Source of the DNA: JAMXLG01 sp963765935 | GTDB taxonomy: Bacteria; Vulcanimicrobiota; Vulcanimicrobiia; Vulcanimicrobiales; Vulcanimicrobiaceae | Direction of reading: 5' to 3' | Assembly: GCA_963765935.1 (NCBI GenBank) | Contig: CAVXXX010000005.1 | Location: 103,799-167,798 of the forward strand | Length of the DNA stretch: 64,000 nt | Program-made: the position numbers and the translations under genes | In this document: one piece after another, positions 1-8,989 of the stretch | Numbering within the stretch: position 1 is the stretch's first letter | Layout of the letters: each line of letters begins with the position of its first letter | Notes under the pieces: generated by a model | The model's input: the letters and a program-made list of their open reading frames with translations, nothing else | Databases searched by the model: none | Told to the model about the DNA's origin: nothing

Positions 1-504
1 GGCAACGTTTGGGATCCGCTCGTGATTCTGCTCGCGGTTCCGGTTGCCGTCTTGGGTGCGCTCTGGGCGATCGGCATACGGCATATAAGCAGCGACGTGT
101 TCGTGCAAGTCGGTCTTGTCATGCTCATCGGTCTCGCATCGAAAAATGCAATCCTCATCGTCGAGTTCGCAAACCAGCTGCGCGCCCAAGGGCTCACAGC
201 GGCGAATGCAATTCGTCAAGCCGCCGAGATCCGGCTGCGGCCAATCATCATGACGTCGCTTGCGTTCATTCTCGGTATCTCGCCGCTCGTTTTCGCGACC
301 GGCGCGGGAAGCGCGAGCCGCAATTCACTCGGCACGGCCGTTTTCGGCGGCATGCTGGTCTCGACCGTGCTCAATCTCGTGTTCGTTCCCGTGCTCTATC
401 TCGTTCTTTCGTCAATTCGGGAACGGTTGCGCGGCACGCAGATTCGCTACGCTCCGGTCACCGTCACGCATCACGCCGAAACGGAACCGGTGCATCACAA
501 CTGA
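1..504 (+). CDS. RND multidrug efflux transporter, C-terminal part
   Basis: C-terminal end of an inner-membrane RND pump subunit (AcrB/HAE1 family), cut by the window edge; about 167 residues remain of a protein that is normally near 1,040. The remaining part shows the last transmembrane helices, with the motifs GLASKNAILIVEFAN and RLRPIIMTSLAFILGISPL, which are diagnostic for the second half of this family, and a short polar cytoplasmic tail ending in HHN. In the family this subunit uses the proton gradient to expel drugs through a periplasmic adaptor and an outer-membrane channel; those partners would lie upstream, outside the window. The gene converges on the next one with only 8 bases between the stops. 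The family call is secure; the substrate cannot be told. Confidence 0.93.
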   Translation, partial: GNVWDPLVILLAVPVAVLGALWAIGIRHISSDVFVQVGLVMLIGLASKNAILIVEFANQLRAQGLTAANAIRQAAEIRLRPIIMTSLAFILGISPLVFATGAGSASRNSLGTAVFGGMLVSTVLNLVFVPVLYLVLSSIRERLRGTQIRYAPVTVTHHAETEPVHHN

Positions 505-512
505 GGCAGCCG

Positions 513-1052
513 TTACTTCTTATCGGGGGGCGTCATATCACCGATCGTAATGTAGGTGACGACATCCCACGAATTATGAATGCCGACTAGAATCAGCAAC
601 GCAACTCCGGCAGCCGGCGCGTATACCGCGCCGGCTGTTTCACTGGCCAGCAGAACTGCGCTCGCGAACACGATCCCATACGCCGCCATCGGAAGAAACG
701 TGTACCACATCCAATCTTCGATGTCGGGCGTGTACAGATTAAATGTTCTTGCAAGAAGCGCCAAGCGGCAGTGATACGAAACGCCGCAGGCACCGATGAG
801 CGCGAGTAGAGTCTCCGGCCACAAAAGCGATGGCCAGGGCGCACAAAGCAACCCCGAGATCATCAAGACAGCGGTAAAATGCGCGACGGTGGGCGTGCTG
901 AACGTTGCAACGCCGTCAGTCGTGGTCCGCCGCTCCCTGCCTTGCATCAGTGTGATAACGACGAACGTGAGGCCGGTGAGCGCGGCTGCGGAACTGCCGG
1001 CGAGCGTATAAAACACGGCCCACGCGGAGAAAATCGACGACGCCGACTCCAT
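513..1052 (-). CDS. Conserved integral membrane protein of unknown function
   Basis: A 179-residue protein with four to five hydrophobic segments (around residues 12-36, 57-78, 82-105, 115-140 and 143-165) and a short charged C-terminus ending PPDKK. I do not recognise a named domain; small proteins of this look are usually annotated as hypothetical membrane proteins. The ATG overlaps the TAA stop of the amine oxidase upstream by one base (TAATG), so the two are almost certainly translated together, which suggests a linked role, for example anchoring or an electron-transfer or transport accessory for the oxidase. That link is inference from spacing only. Confidence 0.7.
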   Translation of the reverse strand: MESASSIFSAWAVFYTLAGSSAAALTGLTFVVITLMQGRERRTTTDGVATFSTPTVAHFTAVLMISGLLCAPWPSLLWPETLLALIGACGVSYHCRLALLARTFNLYTPDIEDWMWYTFLPMAAYGIVFASAVLLASETAGAVYAPAAGVALLILVGIHNSWDVVTYITIGDMTPPDKK

Positions 1053-2371
1053 TACTGCGCGCGATTCGCCGCAAGCGCCGCCGCTACTTCGCGCGCTGCA
1101 CGTTCACCGGTGGCCAGTGCTCCGTTTACCGTGCCGCCCTGACCGTCTTCCGACGTTGCTTCGCCCGCGAAGAACAAGACATCATCCAGCGGCGCTGCAA
1201 GTCCCGCGCGCGCCGTTTCGCCGTTGACGCCGAGGTAGCTGTATGCACCGCGCGAGAACGGATCGCCGCCCCAATCGTGCATGATGGCGCCTTCGAATTC
1301 GTCGTGCGCGCGCAGCCGGTCGCCGAGCAGCGATCCCAGTCCCTCGAGCGCTTGCGTAGCGATCACGTCGGCTGATTGACGGCGCAACACGGTCGCGCCC
1401 GGACCACCGATCCACGCAACGATCATCGGTTGCCTCTGCGGTAGCTGCGTCCAATATACTTGAAAGGTCGCGCTGAACGCGCGGAAAAATCCGGCGTCCC
1501 GATAGCGGCCGTTACTGATACTCTCCCAGAAACGCGTGCGAAACCATAACGCTAGCTTCACGACATCGCCGGTTTCGATTTTTTCCAGCGCCTCTCGCTT
1601 CGCGCTCGGAAGTTGCGGTGCGAAAACGATTTCGTCTGCGTCACCCCGATGACGCAATACCGCTGCAGGAAGCGTAATGATGGCGGCGCGAGCGCGAAGG
1701 ACGTGCTCTTCTCCTTCCGCGTTTCGTACGGAAACCGAAACGGAGCCGCGTTGCCACTCGATGCCGGTGACTACCGTAGAGAGTTGCAGCCCTACGCCTG
1801 CGTCGAGACAAACGCGGTTGAGGTACTCGAACATCCGCCGATATCCGCCGGCGGGGCGTGCCGCTCGCGAATCAACGCCCGATTGCCATTCGAAAGCAAT
1901 ACCGCGTGCACTCGCCCTTGCCGGATCAGCAGCATCGAATCCCTCGACGAACGCCCGTGCATCGCGCAATTGATAGCGAGGAACGCTGCCGTTTGAAAAA
2001 CGAGCAAGAAATCGTTCGACGGTCTCATCGCGCTCGAGCGTCGCAACGTGATCGAAAAGCGACACGGCTGCGCGGAATTCGTCTTCGCTTGGCTGCAATT
2101 CGCCATCCGCGCCGCGGATCCAATCATCACCGCCCGGCTGGACTTCCCCCTGACCGATCTCACGAAGCAACGCTCGCGTTTCGCGCGCGTCGCCGTGAAT
2201 GAATTCGGCGCCCAGCTCTGCGGTAACCGAACCTTTCGAAGCCTCGAGTACTCTTCCGCCGATGCGATCGCGCGCCTCAACCACGATGGCGCGAAGCCCG
2301 CTCGTTGCAAGCGAACGAGCTGCAGCCAGACCGGCGGCGCCCGCGCCAAGGATGATGACGTCTGTATCCAT
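1052..2371 (-). CDS. Flavin-dependent amine oxidase
   Basis: A 439-residue FAD-binding oxidoreductase of the flavin monoamine oxidase family. Residues 1-35 hold the Rossmann dinucleotide-binding motif (VIILGAGAAGLAAARSLA) followed by VVEARDRIGGRV, the second conserved motif of the family. Near the C-terminus FFAGEATSEDGQGGTVNGA is the typical FAD-ribityl-contacting segment. Such enzymes oxidise primary or secondary amines (or N-methyl groups) to imines with oxygen as acceptor. No signal peptide is present, so it is probably cytoplasmic. It is translationally coupled to the membrane protein that follows. Substrate cannot be deduced. Length is normal for the family and the frame is intact, which contrasts with the broken genes a few kilobases downstream. 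Confidence 0.9.
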   Translation of the reverse strand: MDTDVIILGAGAAGLAAARSLATSGLRAIVVEARDRIGGRVLEASKGSVTAELGAEFIHGDARETRALLREIGQGEVQPGGDDWIRGADGELQPSEDEFRAAVSLFDHVATLERDETVERFLARFSNGSVPRYQLRDARAFVEGFDAADPARASARGIAFEWQSGVDSRAARPAGGYRRMFEYLNRVCLDAGVGLQLSTVVTGIEWQRGSVSVSVRNAEGEEHVLRARAAIITLPAAVLRHRGDADEIVFAPQLPSAKREALEKIETGDVVKLALWFRTRFWESISNGRYRDAGFFRAFSATFQVYWTQLPQRQPMIVAWIGGPGATVLRRQSADVIATQALEGLGSLLGDRLRAHDEFEGAIMHDWGGDPFSRGAYSYLGVNGETARAGLAAPLDDVLFFAGEATSEDGQGGTVNGALATGERAAREVAAALAANRAQ

Positions 2372-2433
2372 TACCGCAACCGAATTACCGTTGCGGTTAC
2401 CAACCCCTGGCGCGAGACGTTTACACGAAGGCC

Positions 2434-3315
2434 CTACGGCGTCACGGGCGTCTTGAAGTAGTAGTCGTGATCCAAATCAGCGAGCAGGCCGAGCTGTTCA
2501 GGATGCCAGCCGAATCGCTCTTGTGTTATTACGCTCGAAGCGGGAACGTCTTCGCCGAGAAACATGGCGAGAAAACCAAAATGATCGGACGCTTCGTCGC
2601 GTGTCTTGCTGACGACCGGAACGTTTAGCCGTCGTCCGATAATTTCGGCGATGTCGCGAATCCGCACACCCTCGTCTGCGACACCGTGCAGTTTCGTCCC
2701 GGCGGGTGCTGATTCGAGCGCACGTGTGTACAGACGTGCGGCGTCGAGCCGATGCACGGCGGGCCAACGATTATTGCCGTCACCGATATACGCAGAGACA
2801 CGCTTTTCACGCGCGATCGCAATAAGACGCGGCACGAAACCGTGGTCACCTTCGCCGTGCACCGATGCTGGAAGACGCATGACCGAGGCGCGAACGCCGC
2901 GCGATGCAAACGCAAGCGCGCTCTTCTCCGATACGCGCGGAAAATTTGTACTCGGATCGTCGTTCTCGGTTCGCACTCCAAACGTACCGGCCGTTACAAC
3001 GAGCGGGCACTCCGAACCCTCGAGTTCGCTGCCGAGCGTCTCGATTGCAAGCTGGTCTGCTTGCGCGGCAGCCGGATAGTTCGAAAAGTCGTGGATGAAC
3101 GCGGTATGGATCACACCGTCGGACGCCGCGGCTCCGCGGTGGAGGCTCTCGAGATCGCCGAGCGCACCCCGATGCACTTCGGCGCCGGCGGCGGCAACGG
3201 CGGCGGCGGCTTCGTCGGAGCGGGCGAGCCCGACGACATCATGTCCGCTGGCGACCAGCTCCCGAACGATCGCCGAACCGATGAATCCGCTCGCGCCCGT
3301 AACAAAAACTCGCAT
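2434..3315 (-). CDS. NAD(P)-dependent extended-SDR reductase/epimerase
   Basis: A 293-residue protein of the extended short-chain dehydrogenase (NAD-dependent epimerase/dehydratase) type. The N-terminus MRVFVTGASGFIGSAIVREL is the nucleotide-binding TGxxGFxG motif. The usual YxxxK catalytic pair is not obvious: the expected region reads RVSEKSALAFASRGVRASV, as in the divergent SDR subgroup that often lies beside a TetR gene. The start ATG has a good AGGGA ribosome site seven bases upstream. It is divergent from the TetR gene, and the shared 97-base gap contains a strong inverted repeat, so it is most likely the target of that regulator. Such pairs commonly deal with electrophilic or xenobiotic carbonyl compounds; the substrate here is unknown. 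Confidence 0.85.
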   Translation of the reverse strand: MRVFVTGASGFIGSAIVRELVASGHDVVGLARSDEAAAAVAAAGAEVHRGALGDLESLHRGAAASDGVIHTAFIHDFSNYPAAAQADQLAIETLGSELEGSECPLVVTAGTFGVRTENDDPSTNFPRVSEKSALAFASRGVRASVMRLPASVHGEGDHGFVPRLIAIAREKRVSAYIGDGNNRWPAVHRLDAARLYTRALESAPAGTKLHGVADEGVRIRDIAEIIGRRLNVPVVSKTRDEASDHFGFLAMFLGEDVPASSVITQERFGWHPEQLGLLADLDHDYYFKTPVTP

Positions 3316-3329
3316 GGTTAAATCCCTCG

Positions 3330-3357
3330 AAATCGTGTGTTACAATTTACACGATTT
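3330..3357. promoter_or_regulatory. Inverted repeat, probable TetR operator
   Basis: A perfect 9-base inverted repeat, AAATCGTGT at 3330-3338 and ACACGATTT at 3349-3357, separated by ten bases, lies between the divergent SDR and TetR genes. Its size and symmetry are those of a TetR-family dimer operator and its place suits autoregulation plus control of the reductase. Seen directly in the sequence; the binding protein is inferred. Confidence 0.7.
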
Positions 3358-3412
3358 GTAATTTATCAGCTCAGCGCGGCCGGATCAACGAAAACGAGAA
3401 AAGTTCGACATA

Positions 3413-4030
3413 ATGACACAAAATGCAATCTTGTCAGAAAGGCTGACCCCCGAAGCGCGCAAGACGCGAGCGCTAATCGTCAGCGTCGCGGAGCGTCACT
3501 TCAAGCGATACGGTTTCGGCAAAGCGACGATCGTGGAGATTGCGCGCGACTGTGCGATGTCGCACGCGAATGTCTACCGCTTTTTCCGCAATAAGGCCGA
3601 CGTAGCCGATGCGGTCGCGGAGCTGTGGCTCGAAAAGATCATCGACGTCGGAAAGAAGGTCGTTCAGCGACCGGGCGCGGCAAAGGAGCGTCTCATCACG
3701 CTTGCCCTCGAGTTGTATCGCGTAAAGAAACGCGAACTGCTTCGCACAAAAGCGGTTCACGAGCTACTTCTGAACGCGGAATCCAATGGTCGTCCATCCA
3801 TTGAAGCGTTTCAGCGTCACATTCTCGCGATGTATGCTGCGATTGTTCAGGACGGCCGCGCATCGGGTGAGTTCGCAGAAGTCGATCCGGATGCAACGGC
3901 GATGGCTATTACGACCGCAACGATCAAGTTCTCACACCCGCTGCTCGTCGAGCAATTCCAAGATCACGATCTTGAACCGCAGCTGCAGCAGGTGATGGAG
4001 ATCATTGCAGCGGGGCTCGCGAAGCAATAA
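3413..4030 (+). CDS. TetR family transcriptional regulator
   Basis: A 205-residue one-component repressor. Residues about 15-62 form the TetR helix-turn-helix, with the helix pattern ATIVEIARDCAMSHANVYRFF followed by RNKADVADAV, the classic linker to the ligand domain. The remaining 140 residues form an all-helical ligand/dimer domain without a recognisable ligand signature. The divergent SDR gene and the inverted repeat at 3330-3357 indicate local regulation: an inducer, possibly the substrate of the reductase, would release the operator. The reading frame ends directly in a strong terminator hairpin. Confidence 0.92.
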   Translation: MTQNAILSERLTPEARKTRALIVSVAERHFKRYGFGKATIVEIARDCAMSHANVYRFFRNKADVADAVAELWLEKIIDVGKKVVQRPGAAKERLITLALELYRVKKRELLRTKAVHELLLNAESNGRPSIEAFQRHILAMYAAIVQDGRASGEFAEVDPDATAMAITTATIKFSHPLLVEQFQDHDLEPQLQQVMEIIAAGLAKQ

Positions 4031-4031
4031 A

Positions 4032-4063
4032 AAAAGGCCACCCGTTTTTTTGGGTGGCCTTTT
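4032..4063. terminator. Bidirectional rho-independent terminator
   Basis: A 12-base-pair perfect stem (AAAAGGCCACCC and GGGTGGCCTTTT) with an eight-base T-rich loop lies between the converging TetR gene and the lipoprotein gene. A-rich and T-rich flanks on both sides let it work for both strands. Confidence 0.9.
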
Positions 4064-4079
4064 GTTCTTCGTCCGCGGG

Positions 4080-5762
4080 TTAGCAGCCGCTGCTGCCGAG
4101 CAAGACGTAACCGTTTCCGGGACCGACGTTGAGCGACTTGCCCGTAACCGGTCGTCCCATCGCGTCACTATAGGAACCGTCAAGCGAAAGCGAAGCGTAC
4201 GAGCGGTTCGGGTTCACCACGACCATTCCATGCGTGAACTTGCGAATGTACACCGAGCCGGCCGTGGTATAGGAACCGCACGACGAGCCGAGTTGCGAAT
4301 TGATCGTGGCAATCTGCGAGAACTTGTAGAGCGCTCCGTATGGACCGGGCGTGATGAACAGTGACGCATGTCCTTCATTGCCGATCAAGTACGTGCTTAT
4401 TGCGTAAGCAATTTGCGAGTCCGCAAGCCCGAAGTTGCTCGAGTCGCCGACGAGGCTTCCGCTGAACTTCGCGTTTTCGAGAATCGTCTTACCCTGGTGT
4501 TGCACGTACTCCATGTACGCCAGTGCCGCGCTGAAGAGGTTAGGGTTCGACGAGTAGCGTCCGTAGTCGACGAAACCGGTTTCATCGAGGATGCCATCGA
4601 CGTTTGCAATGAGTGTCTGCTCGTTGGCGTCGGCGATGCTACCGTGCGGGTGATTCACGAAGAGTTTGAGGTGGTGCGGAGCCAACGTCGCGTCCGTAGC
4701 GAGAACCTCTTTTGCAGTTGCAGCCCAGGCGGCTACGTCGCGATTCCACTGCGGATCGTGATTCGGGAAACCGCCGCCCGACGCGCCCCAGCGGCGTACG
4801 AACCTGCCGTCCTGATAGATGCCGCAACCATACCAACCGGCATTCTGTCCGCCGTCGTAGTCGAAGAAGAGCGTCTGATCCGCACCGATTGCGTTCGCGT
4901 GATGTGCGATTGCAAAGTTGCCGGCGGTTTGGATTTGGTACTTCACGACATCCGGGTTATGAATGTCAAGCGGCACGTCGCCGGCCAAGCCTGGCTGGTA
5001 CGCGACGGTGTGCGTCGGCTGATTGTTCGCGTTGCAATCGTAGACGATCCAATCCGGATGATTCGTTTGGAACCACGCGACTGTGTGGTGCGAAACCGGA
5101 TTGTAGTCGGTAGGCTGAACGACATATTGAATCGCTGCAAGGTCCGGGTTACCGGAGAGCCAGGTGGACGGCAACGCACCCACATTTCCGTCGCCGGCTC
5201 CCCACACGGCGTCCTCATTCTTTGCCGCAGAGGCCGACTGCGCACCGGTGATCTTGAAATCAAAAATCTGGAAAAGCTTCACGACGCCTGCAACGCCGCC
5301 AGCCCCCCTTACCGGCGGCGGAGACGGTGCAACCGTCGGCGTCGCACCAGGCGTGGGAGACGGTGCAGCCGTGGCGCCCGACGTTGAAACGATTGAAGCG
5401 CTCGATGCTTGGAAGTTCCCGAGCGAATTATAGAAGCCGGTCGCTTTGACGACGCTTCCGATCTTCGCACTTTTGAGTTCGCTCGAATAGATCGGAACGC
5501 TGCCTTTTCCGCTGATCGCCGCGACGACGTGAAAGTATGGCGTTGTTGAAATGCTCGTGACCGGCCCTTGGATCGTCAAGCGTGACTTTGCTTGGGCAGC
5601 CATCGGATCGCTCGCAGCATCGTCGTTCGGGACTGCTGCCGGCGCTACCGGATTCGCATCCGGTGTGGGCGGTGTAACGCCCCCGGTAGGTCCGCCGGAA
5701 CATGCGGTCAGCAAGGCGGCAACAAGCAATAGCAAACTAGAGCGTTGGAACAAACGGCTCAT
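4080..5762 (-). CDS. Lipoprotein with glycoside-hydrolase-like domain
   Basis: A 560-residue predicted lipoprotein. Residues 1-20 are a lipoprotein signal ending in the lipobox LTAC with Cys21 as the acylated residue. Residues about 60-120 form a small beta domain (RLTIQGPVTSI.. to ..SASIVS), then a Pro/Ser/Thr linker leads to a 400-residue domain with WFQTNHPDWIVYDC, DIHNPDVVKYQ and LFFDYDGG. This pattern (HPDW..., a 'N-P-x-V' strand and an acidic strand end) resembles putative TIM-barrel glycosidases of the GHL15-like type (hypothetical glycosyl hydrolases). The Asp pair in FFDYDGG would be a candidate catalytic site. The role would be polysaccharide cleavage at the cell surface. The family match is from memory of motifs and is moderate. 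The 300 bases beyond its start show no further gene or recognisable riboswitch. Confidence 0.65.
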   Translation of the reverse strand: MSRLFQRSSLLLLVAALLTACSGGPTGGVTPPTPDANPVAPAAVPNDDAASDPMAAQAKSRLTIQGPVTSISTTPYFHVVAAISGKGSVPIYSSELKSAKIGSVVKATGFYNSLGNFQASSASIVSTSGATAAPSPTPGATPTVAPSPPPVRGAGGVAGVVKLFQIFDFKITGAQSASAAKNEDAVWGAGDGNVGALPSTWLSGNPDLAAIQYVVQPTDYNPVSHHTVAWFQTNHPDWIVYDCNANNQPTHTVAYQPGLAGDVPLDIHNPDVVKYQIQTAGNFAIAHHANAIGADQTLFFDYDGGQNAGWYGCGIYQDGRFVRRWGASGGGFPNHDPQWNRDVAAWAATAKEVLATDATLAPHHLKLFVNHPHGSIADANEQTLIANVDGILDETGFVDYGRYSSNPNLFSAALAYMEYVQHQGKTILENAKFSGSLVGDSSNFGLADSQIAYAISTYLIGNEGHASLFITPGPYGALYKFSQIATINSQLGSSCGSYTTAGSVYIRKFTHGMVVVNPNRSYASLSLDGSYSDAMGRPVTGKSLNVGPGNGYVLLGSSGC

Positions 5763-6062
5763 TCACGACTCTCTCTCTAGGGTTCCGACGCCGCGGCTAG
5801 CTACTGCCCGGCATCGCGATGATTAACGTCCGGCGACGTGGCCTGACACAAACTTTATCGGCAGCTAAGGCTCTGATATGCGCCGGTAATGTAAAGAAAA
5901 CGCCGACTTGCTGACGGCTCTGCAGTTAAACTAGCGGTTGCTTGGATGGGCTCCGATAGGGCTTTCGCGATACCCCGCTCCTATTCACTCCATCGTCGAG
6001 CGGTTGCGGAAAAACGCTGGTTGCTGCCGACGCGCTGGCCGTTACAAAAGATTCGGATCGGC

Positions 6063-6335
6063 CTCTCTACCTCGAGTGGTACAAACATCGGAACGGCCGC
6101 GTACGATCCCACACGCAATCTCGTGTACATCAACAACGCGAGTGACTCGAGTAACACAGCGCTCAATCCGCCCATTCTCCACGGATTGCTTGCGTTCACC
6201 ATAACCTCGAGTTGTCAACTTCAATTTGCATGGCAGCAGACCGTCGGCCCGGCGGATACCCATGACGGACCGCCGGCATCACCCACGGTCGCCAACGGCG
6301 TTGTGTATTACGTTGACGGACCGGCCACTGGTTGT
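6063..6335 (+). pseudogene. Fragment of a PQQ-type beta-propeller protein
   Basis: About 90 codons read as one to two blades of a PQQ-like beta-propeller: TAAYDPTRNLVYINNAS, then GLLAFTITSSCQLQFAWQQ and SPTVANGVVYYVDGPA. There is no start codon with a ribosome site, no second half, and the frame runs into the antisense end of the neighbouring reductase gene. It is therefore the remnant of a secreted propeller protein left after a deletion. The sequence from 5763 to 6062, between it and the lipoprotein gene, contains no other recognisable feature. Confidence 0.7.
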
Positions 6336-7423
6336 ACATCGGATTGTAGGCGAGGGTCTCGTGCCGGGATTAAAGGGCGCGCATGCTCGCGTCGCCAGAT
6401 TGCTGATTCCGTGGCAAACGTCGGCTGGGATGGAAACGGACGACGCAGCTCGCGATCGTACTGCTCCAAGTCGTAGCCCTTTGCGAACGGCGCCTTCAGG
6501 AATTGTGCAAGCTGACGAAGCTGGTTTTGCATTGTTCGCCGATTAGAAGGTAGTGCAGCATAACGGCGCGCGATTGTCACGAAATCTTCGGCGCGGCGAC
6601 CGGTCACTTCTAGTACGTCGTTTGTGGGTGCACCGATCTCGAACGCGCCCTGCCGGTGATCTTCAACGTAATAACGGATGCCGGCGACGGTATCGATCGG
6701 AAAGTGCATCGCGCGCGCAGTCTTCAGAAACAACCACATCGGGGTAGGAACTACGCGCACGGATCGGCCGACAGCTCGGCCGATGGCTGCCGCCATTTCC
6801 TCGGCGCCAAGCAGTTCGGGTCCCGTGGGGCGATAGATTTTGTTTGCGTGCCGATCAGGATCCATGAGTGCGGCGACGACGACGCGGCCAATGTCCTCGT
6901 TGGACGGCGGCGCATTACGGCTATCGCCGTAGAGCCACGGGAAGACGCCGAGATGCGCCGACATTCCCATCATCACCAAATAGCTGAAGGCGAAGAATCC
7001 GGGATTCACAATGGTGTGCCCCACGCCGGGGATCATCGAAAACAAACGATCCACGAGCCAGTGCTGCCGGGTCATGAGCGCCGGATGCGAAGGACTGGAC
7101 AGCCATTGCGTCATGCCGACGATATGTTCGAGCTTAGCGTCCTTGGCGGCGACGGCAAATGCGACTGCCCCTTGGATCATGTACGGCTCGTGGGCAGGGC
7201 AATAGTACGCTCTCTGCACATCCTCGAGTGCTACCGAAAGTCGCTCGACGTCGCTCAAATCCGCGACGATAACCTCTGCTCCAGCTGCGGCAAGTGACTC
7301 GCTGCGGGAATCGGCGCGGTGGACGAGAGCGCGCACCGGAAAGCCAAGTTTCAACAGCTCGGTAGCGACGACGCTGCCGGTGTTCCCGGTGGCGCCCGTC
7401 ACGAGAATCCGCGGTTTCTGCAC
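6308..7423 (-). CDS. NmrA-like NAD(P)-binding reductase
   Basis: A 371-residue atypical SDR of the NmrA/YtfG type. The GTG start (GGAG eight bases upstream) is followed by RILVTGATGNTGSVVATEL, the NAD(P)-binding motif, and the body keeps the family features (GMTQWLSSPSHPALMTRQHW, NPGFFAFSYL). Members bind NADPH and act as quinone reductases or redox-sensing regulators. The protein is longer than the usual 290 residues. Its last roughly 20 residues (PLIPARDPRLQ...) are read from sequence antisense to the propeller fragment, so the natural stop was probably lost at a deletion junction near 6345-6385. The promoter region holds paired GGTACC boxes. Confidence 0.85.
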   Translation of the reverse strand: MQKPRILVTGATGNTGSVVATELLKLGFPVRALVHRADSRSESLAAAGAEVIVADLSDVERLSVALEDVQRAYYCPAHEPYMIQGAVAFAVAAKDAKLEHIVGMTQWLSSPSHPALMTRQHWLVDRLFSMIPGVGHTIVNPGFFAFSYLVMMGMSAHLGVFPWLYGDSRNAPPSNEDIGRVVVAALMDPDRHANKIYRPTGPELLGAEEMAAAIGRAVGRSVRVVPTPMWLFLKTARAMHFPIDTVAGIRYYVEDHRQGAFEIGAPTNDVLEVTGRRAEDFVTIARRYAALPSNRRTMQNQLRQLAQFLKAPFAKGYDLEQYDRELRRPFPSQPTFATESAIWRREHARPLIPARDPRLQSDVQPVAGPST

Positions 7424-7439
7424 TGCTCAGTCTCCATAT

Positions 7440-7487
7440 GGTACCATCGGGTACCGGTAGAAGATTATTATGGTACTCTCCGGTACC
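7440..7487. promoter_or_regulatory. Paired GGTACC boxes, probable operator
   Basis: Four copies of a palindromic hexamer stand upstream of the NmrA-like gene: GGTACC at 7440 and 7450, GGTACT at 7472 and GGTACC at 7482. Within each pair the spacing is exactly ten bases, one helical turn, and the pairs lie 32 bases apart. This is the layout of two dimeric operators, as bound by HxlR- or MarR-type redox regulators that often control such reductases. No such regulator gene is adjacent. The region also lies upstream of the rightward hydrolase gene. Confidence 0.6.
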
Positions 7488-7569
7488 GTTTGTCAAGCAG
7501 CCACCAGCTCTTTAACAATATACGCCATTGGCTTTGAAACACACGCGCTCACGCTTGCGTAAGGTAACC

Positions 7570-8843
7570 GTGAAACCTAATCAGATTGCTGCGGCGCTCA
7601 CCGCCGTATTCGCTCTCGCATCGCCCCTTACGGCCGGCGCCGCTTCGCTTGAACCTGGCCTTCATTTAAATTCGGTAGCGGTGTCCGATACGACGAAGAA
7701 TTGTCATATCGGTTCATATCGGTTGAGCGATGGCAGAGCTGTCGATATCGCGCCGTCTGATGATGGCACGCTGCGTTGGCGGATGTTCACCGGAGAGACA
7801 GGGCAACTTCATCCGCAGAAGGACGGCATGTGGACAAGCAGCTATGGTTGAACCGATCGTCCCGATGGCAAGACCGTTTCGTTTTCCGATTGCGAAAAAG
7901 GCGGGATTATTTTTGCAAACGAACGCGGCACGCGCGTCGCATTCGATGTCAGCAATACGAGCTTCTACAGCAACGGCGTGAAGCTCGCCGGTAGGCTGAT
8001 ACACCGAAGGGGCACGGAAGGATACCGGTCGTTATACTGGTGCACGGTTCTGAGTTCGATTCGGCCCTCGACACGTACGCGTTGCAGGGGATGTTCCCGG
8101 CGCAGGGCATTGGCGCATTCGTCTATGACAAGCGCGGAACTGGAGCGTCGGGCGGCACATACACGCAGAATTTCAACGTTCTCTCCGGCGATGCCGTCGC
8201 TGCGATGAACGAAGCCAAGCGTCTCACCGGTTCGCGCCTGGGGCGCATCGGCTATCAGGGCGGGAGCGAAGGCGGCTGGGTCGTGCCGCTGGCGGCGAAT
8301 CGCGCACATGTCGATTTCGCGATTGTGAGCTTCGGCCTTGCAGTTACCGTGTTGGAGGAAGATCAGGAAAGCGTAGCGCTCGACATGTATTTCCACCATG
8401 ACTCGGCCGCGGATACCGCAAAGGCTTTGGAACTCGCTCGCGCCGGCGAGCACTTCGTTGCGACCGGCGGCAAGCAAGACTACGAGAAGTTCGATATGTT
8501 GCGGCAGAAATATAAGTCCGAGCCTTGGTACAAGGATGTACACGGCGACTTTCTCTTCTTCATTCTGCCGCTCGACGAGAAGCAGATCTTCGACGCCGCC
8601 GCTCCCAGCGCCGAAACGGCGAAGCGCATAAAGGCGTTGATCGCGGATGGAAAGCAGTACACGCTCGCGGTATATCCCGACGCAGAGCACGGGATGACGG
8701 AATATGAGCTCAATGCAAAAGGCGACCGCGTCTCCACGCGTTTCGCGCCCGGTTATTTCCAGATGATGGCCGACTTCATTCGCGATGGCCGGATCGGCGA
8801 GCATTACGGAAACGCGGAGATCACGCAGCCGAAATCCCGCTAA
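7570..8843 (+). pseudogene. Secreted alpha/beta hydrolase, frameshifted
   Basis: Remains of a secreted serine hydrolase. A GTG at 7570 with AAGG six bases upstream gives a clean signal peptide (KPNQIAAALTAVFALASPLTAGAA). The N-terminal domain is read to 7851, continues in another frame through SFSDCEKGGIIFANERGTR and into a third frame for the catalytic domain (8040-8843) with the nucleophile elbow GGSEGG and the catalytic-His region PDAEHGM. At least two frameshifts are needed, one near a GGGG run at 8011. Compared with the family, about 35 residues that should carry the catalytic Asp appear to be missing between FILPLDEKQIFD and APSAETAKR. The gene is probably dead, unless the indels are sequence errors. 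Confidence 0.75.
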
Positions 8844-8989
8844 GTCGTCGTGGTCAAGACGTTGATATTTTTCACCGAACTTCTATCGCATTGACAGCAA
8901 GCAACGGAAATATCGATGTGAATTCTTTTCGCGTGGGGATTGTCACACGTCACGAACGCGTAGACCACTCGCGGATTATAAGAATAGTG

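Noticed and set aside
4368..5387. A 339-residue plus-strand frame opposite the lipoprotein gene
   Set aside because: Antisense shadow; the lipoprotein strand has a signal peptide, lipobox and ribosome context.
5763..5945. Possible riboswitch before the lipoprotein gene
   Set aside because: Some GC-rich pairing is visible but none of the conserved cores I know (cyclic di-GMP, cobalamin, TPP, SAM) could be matched.
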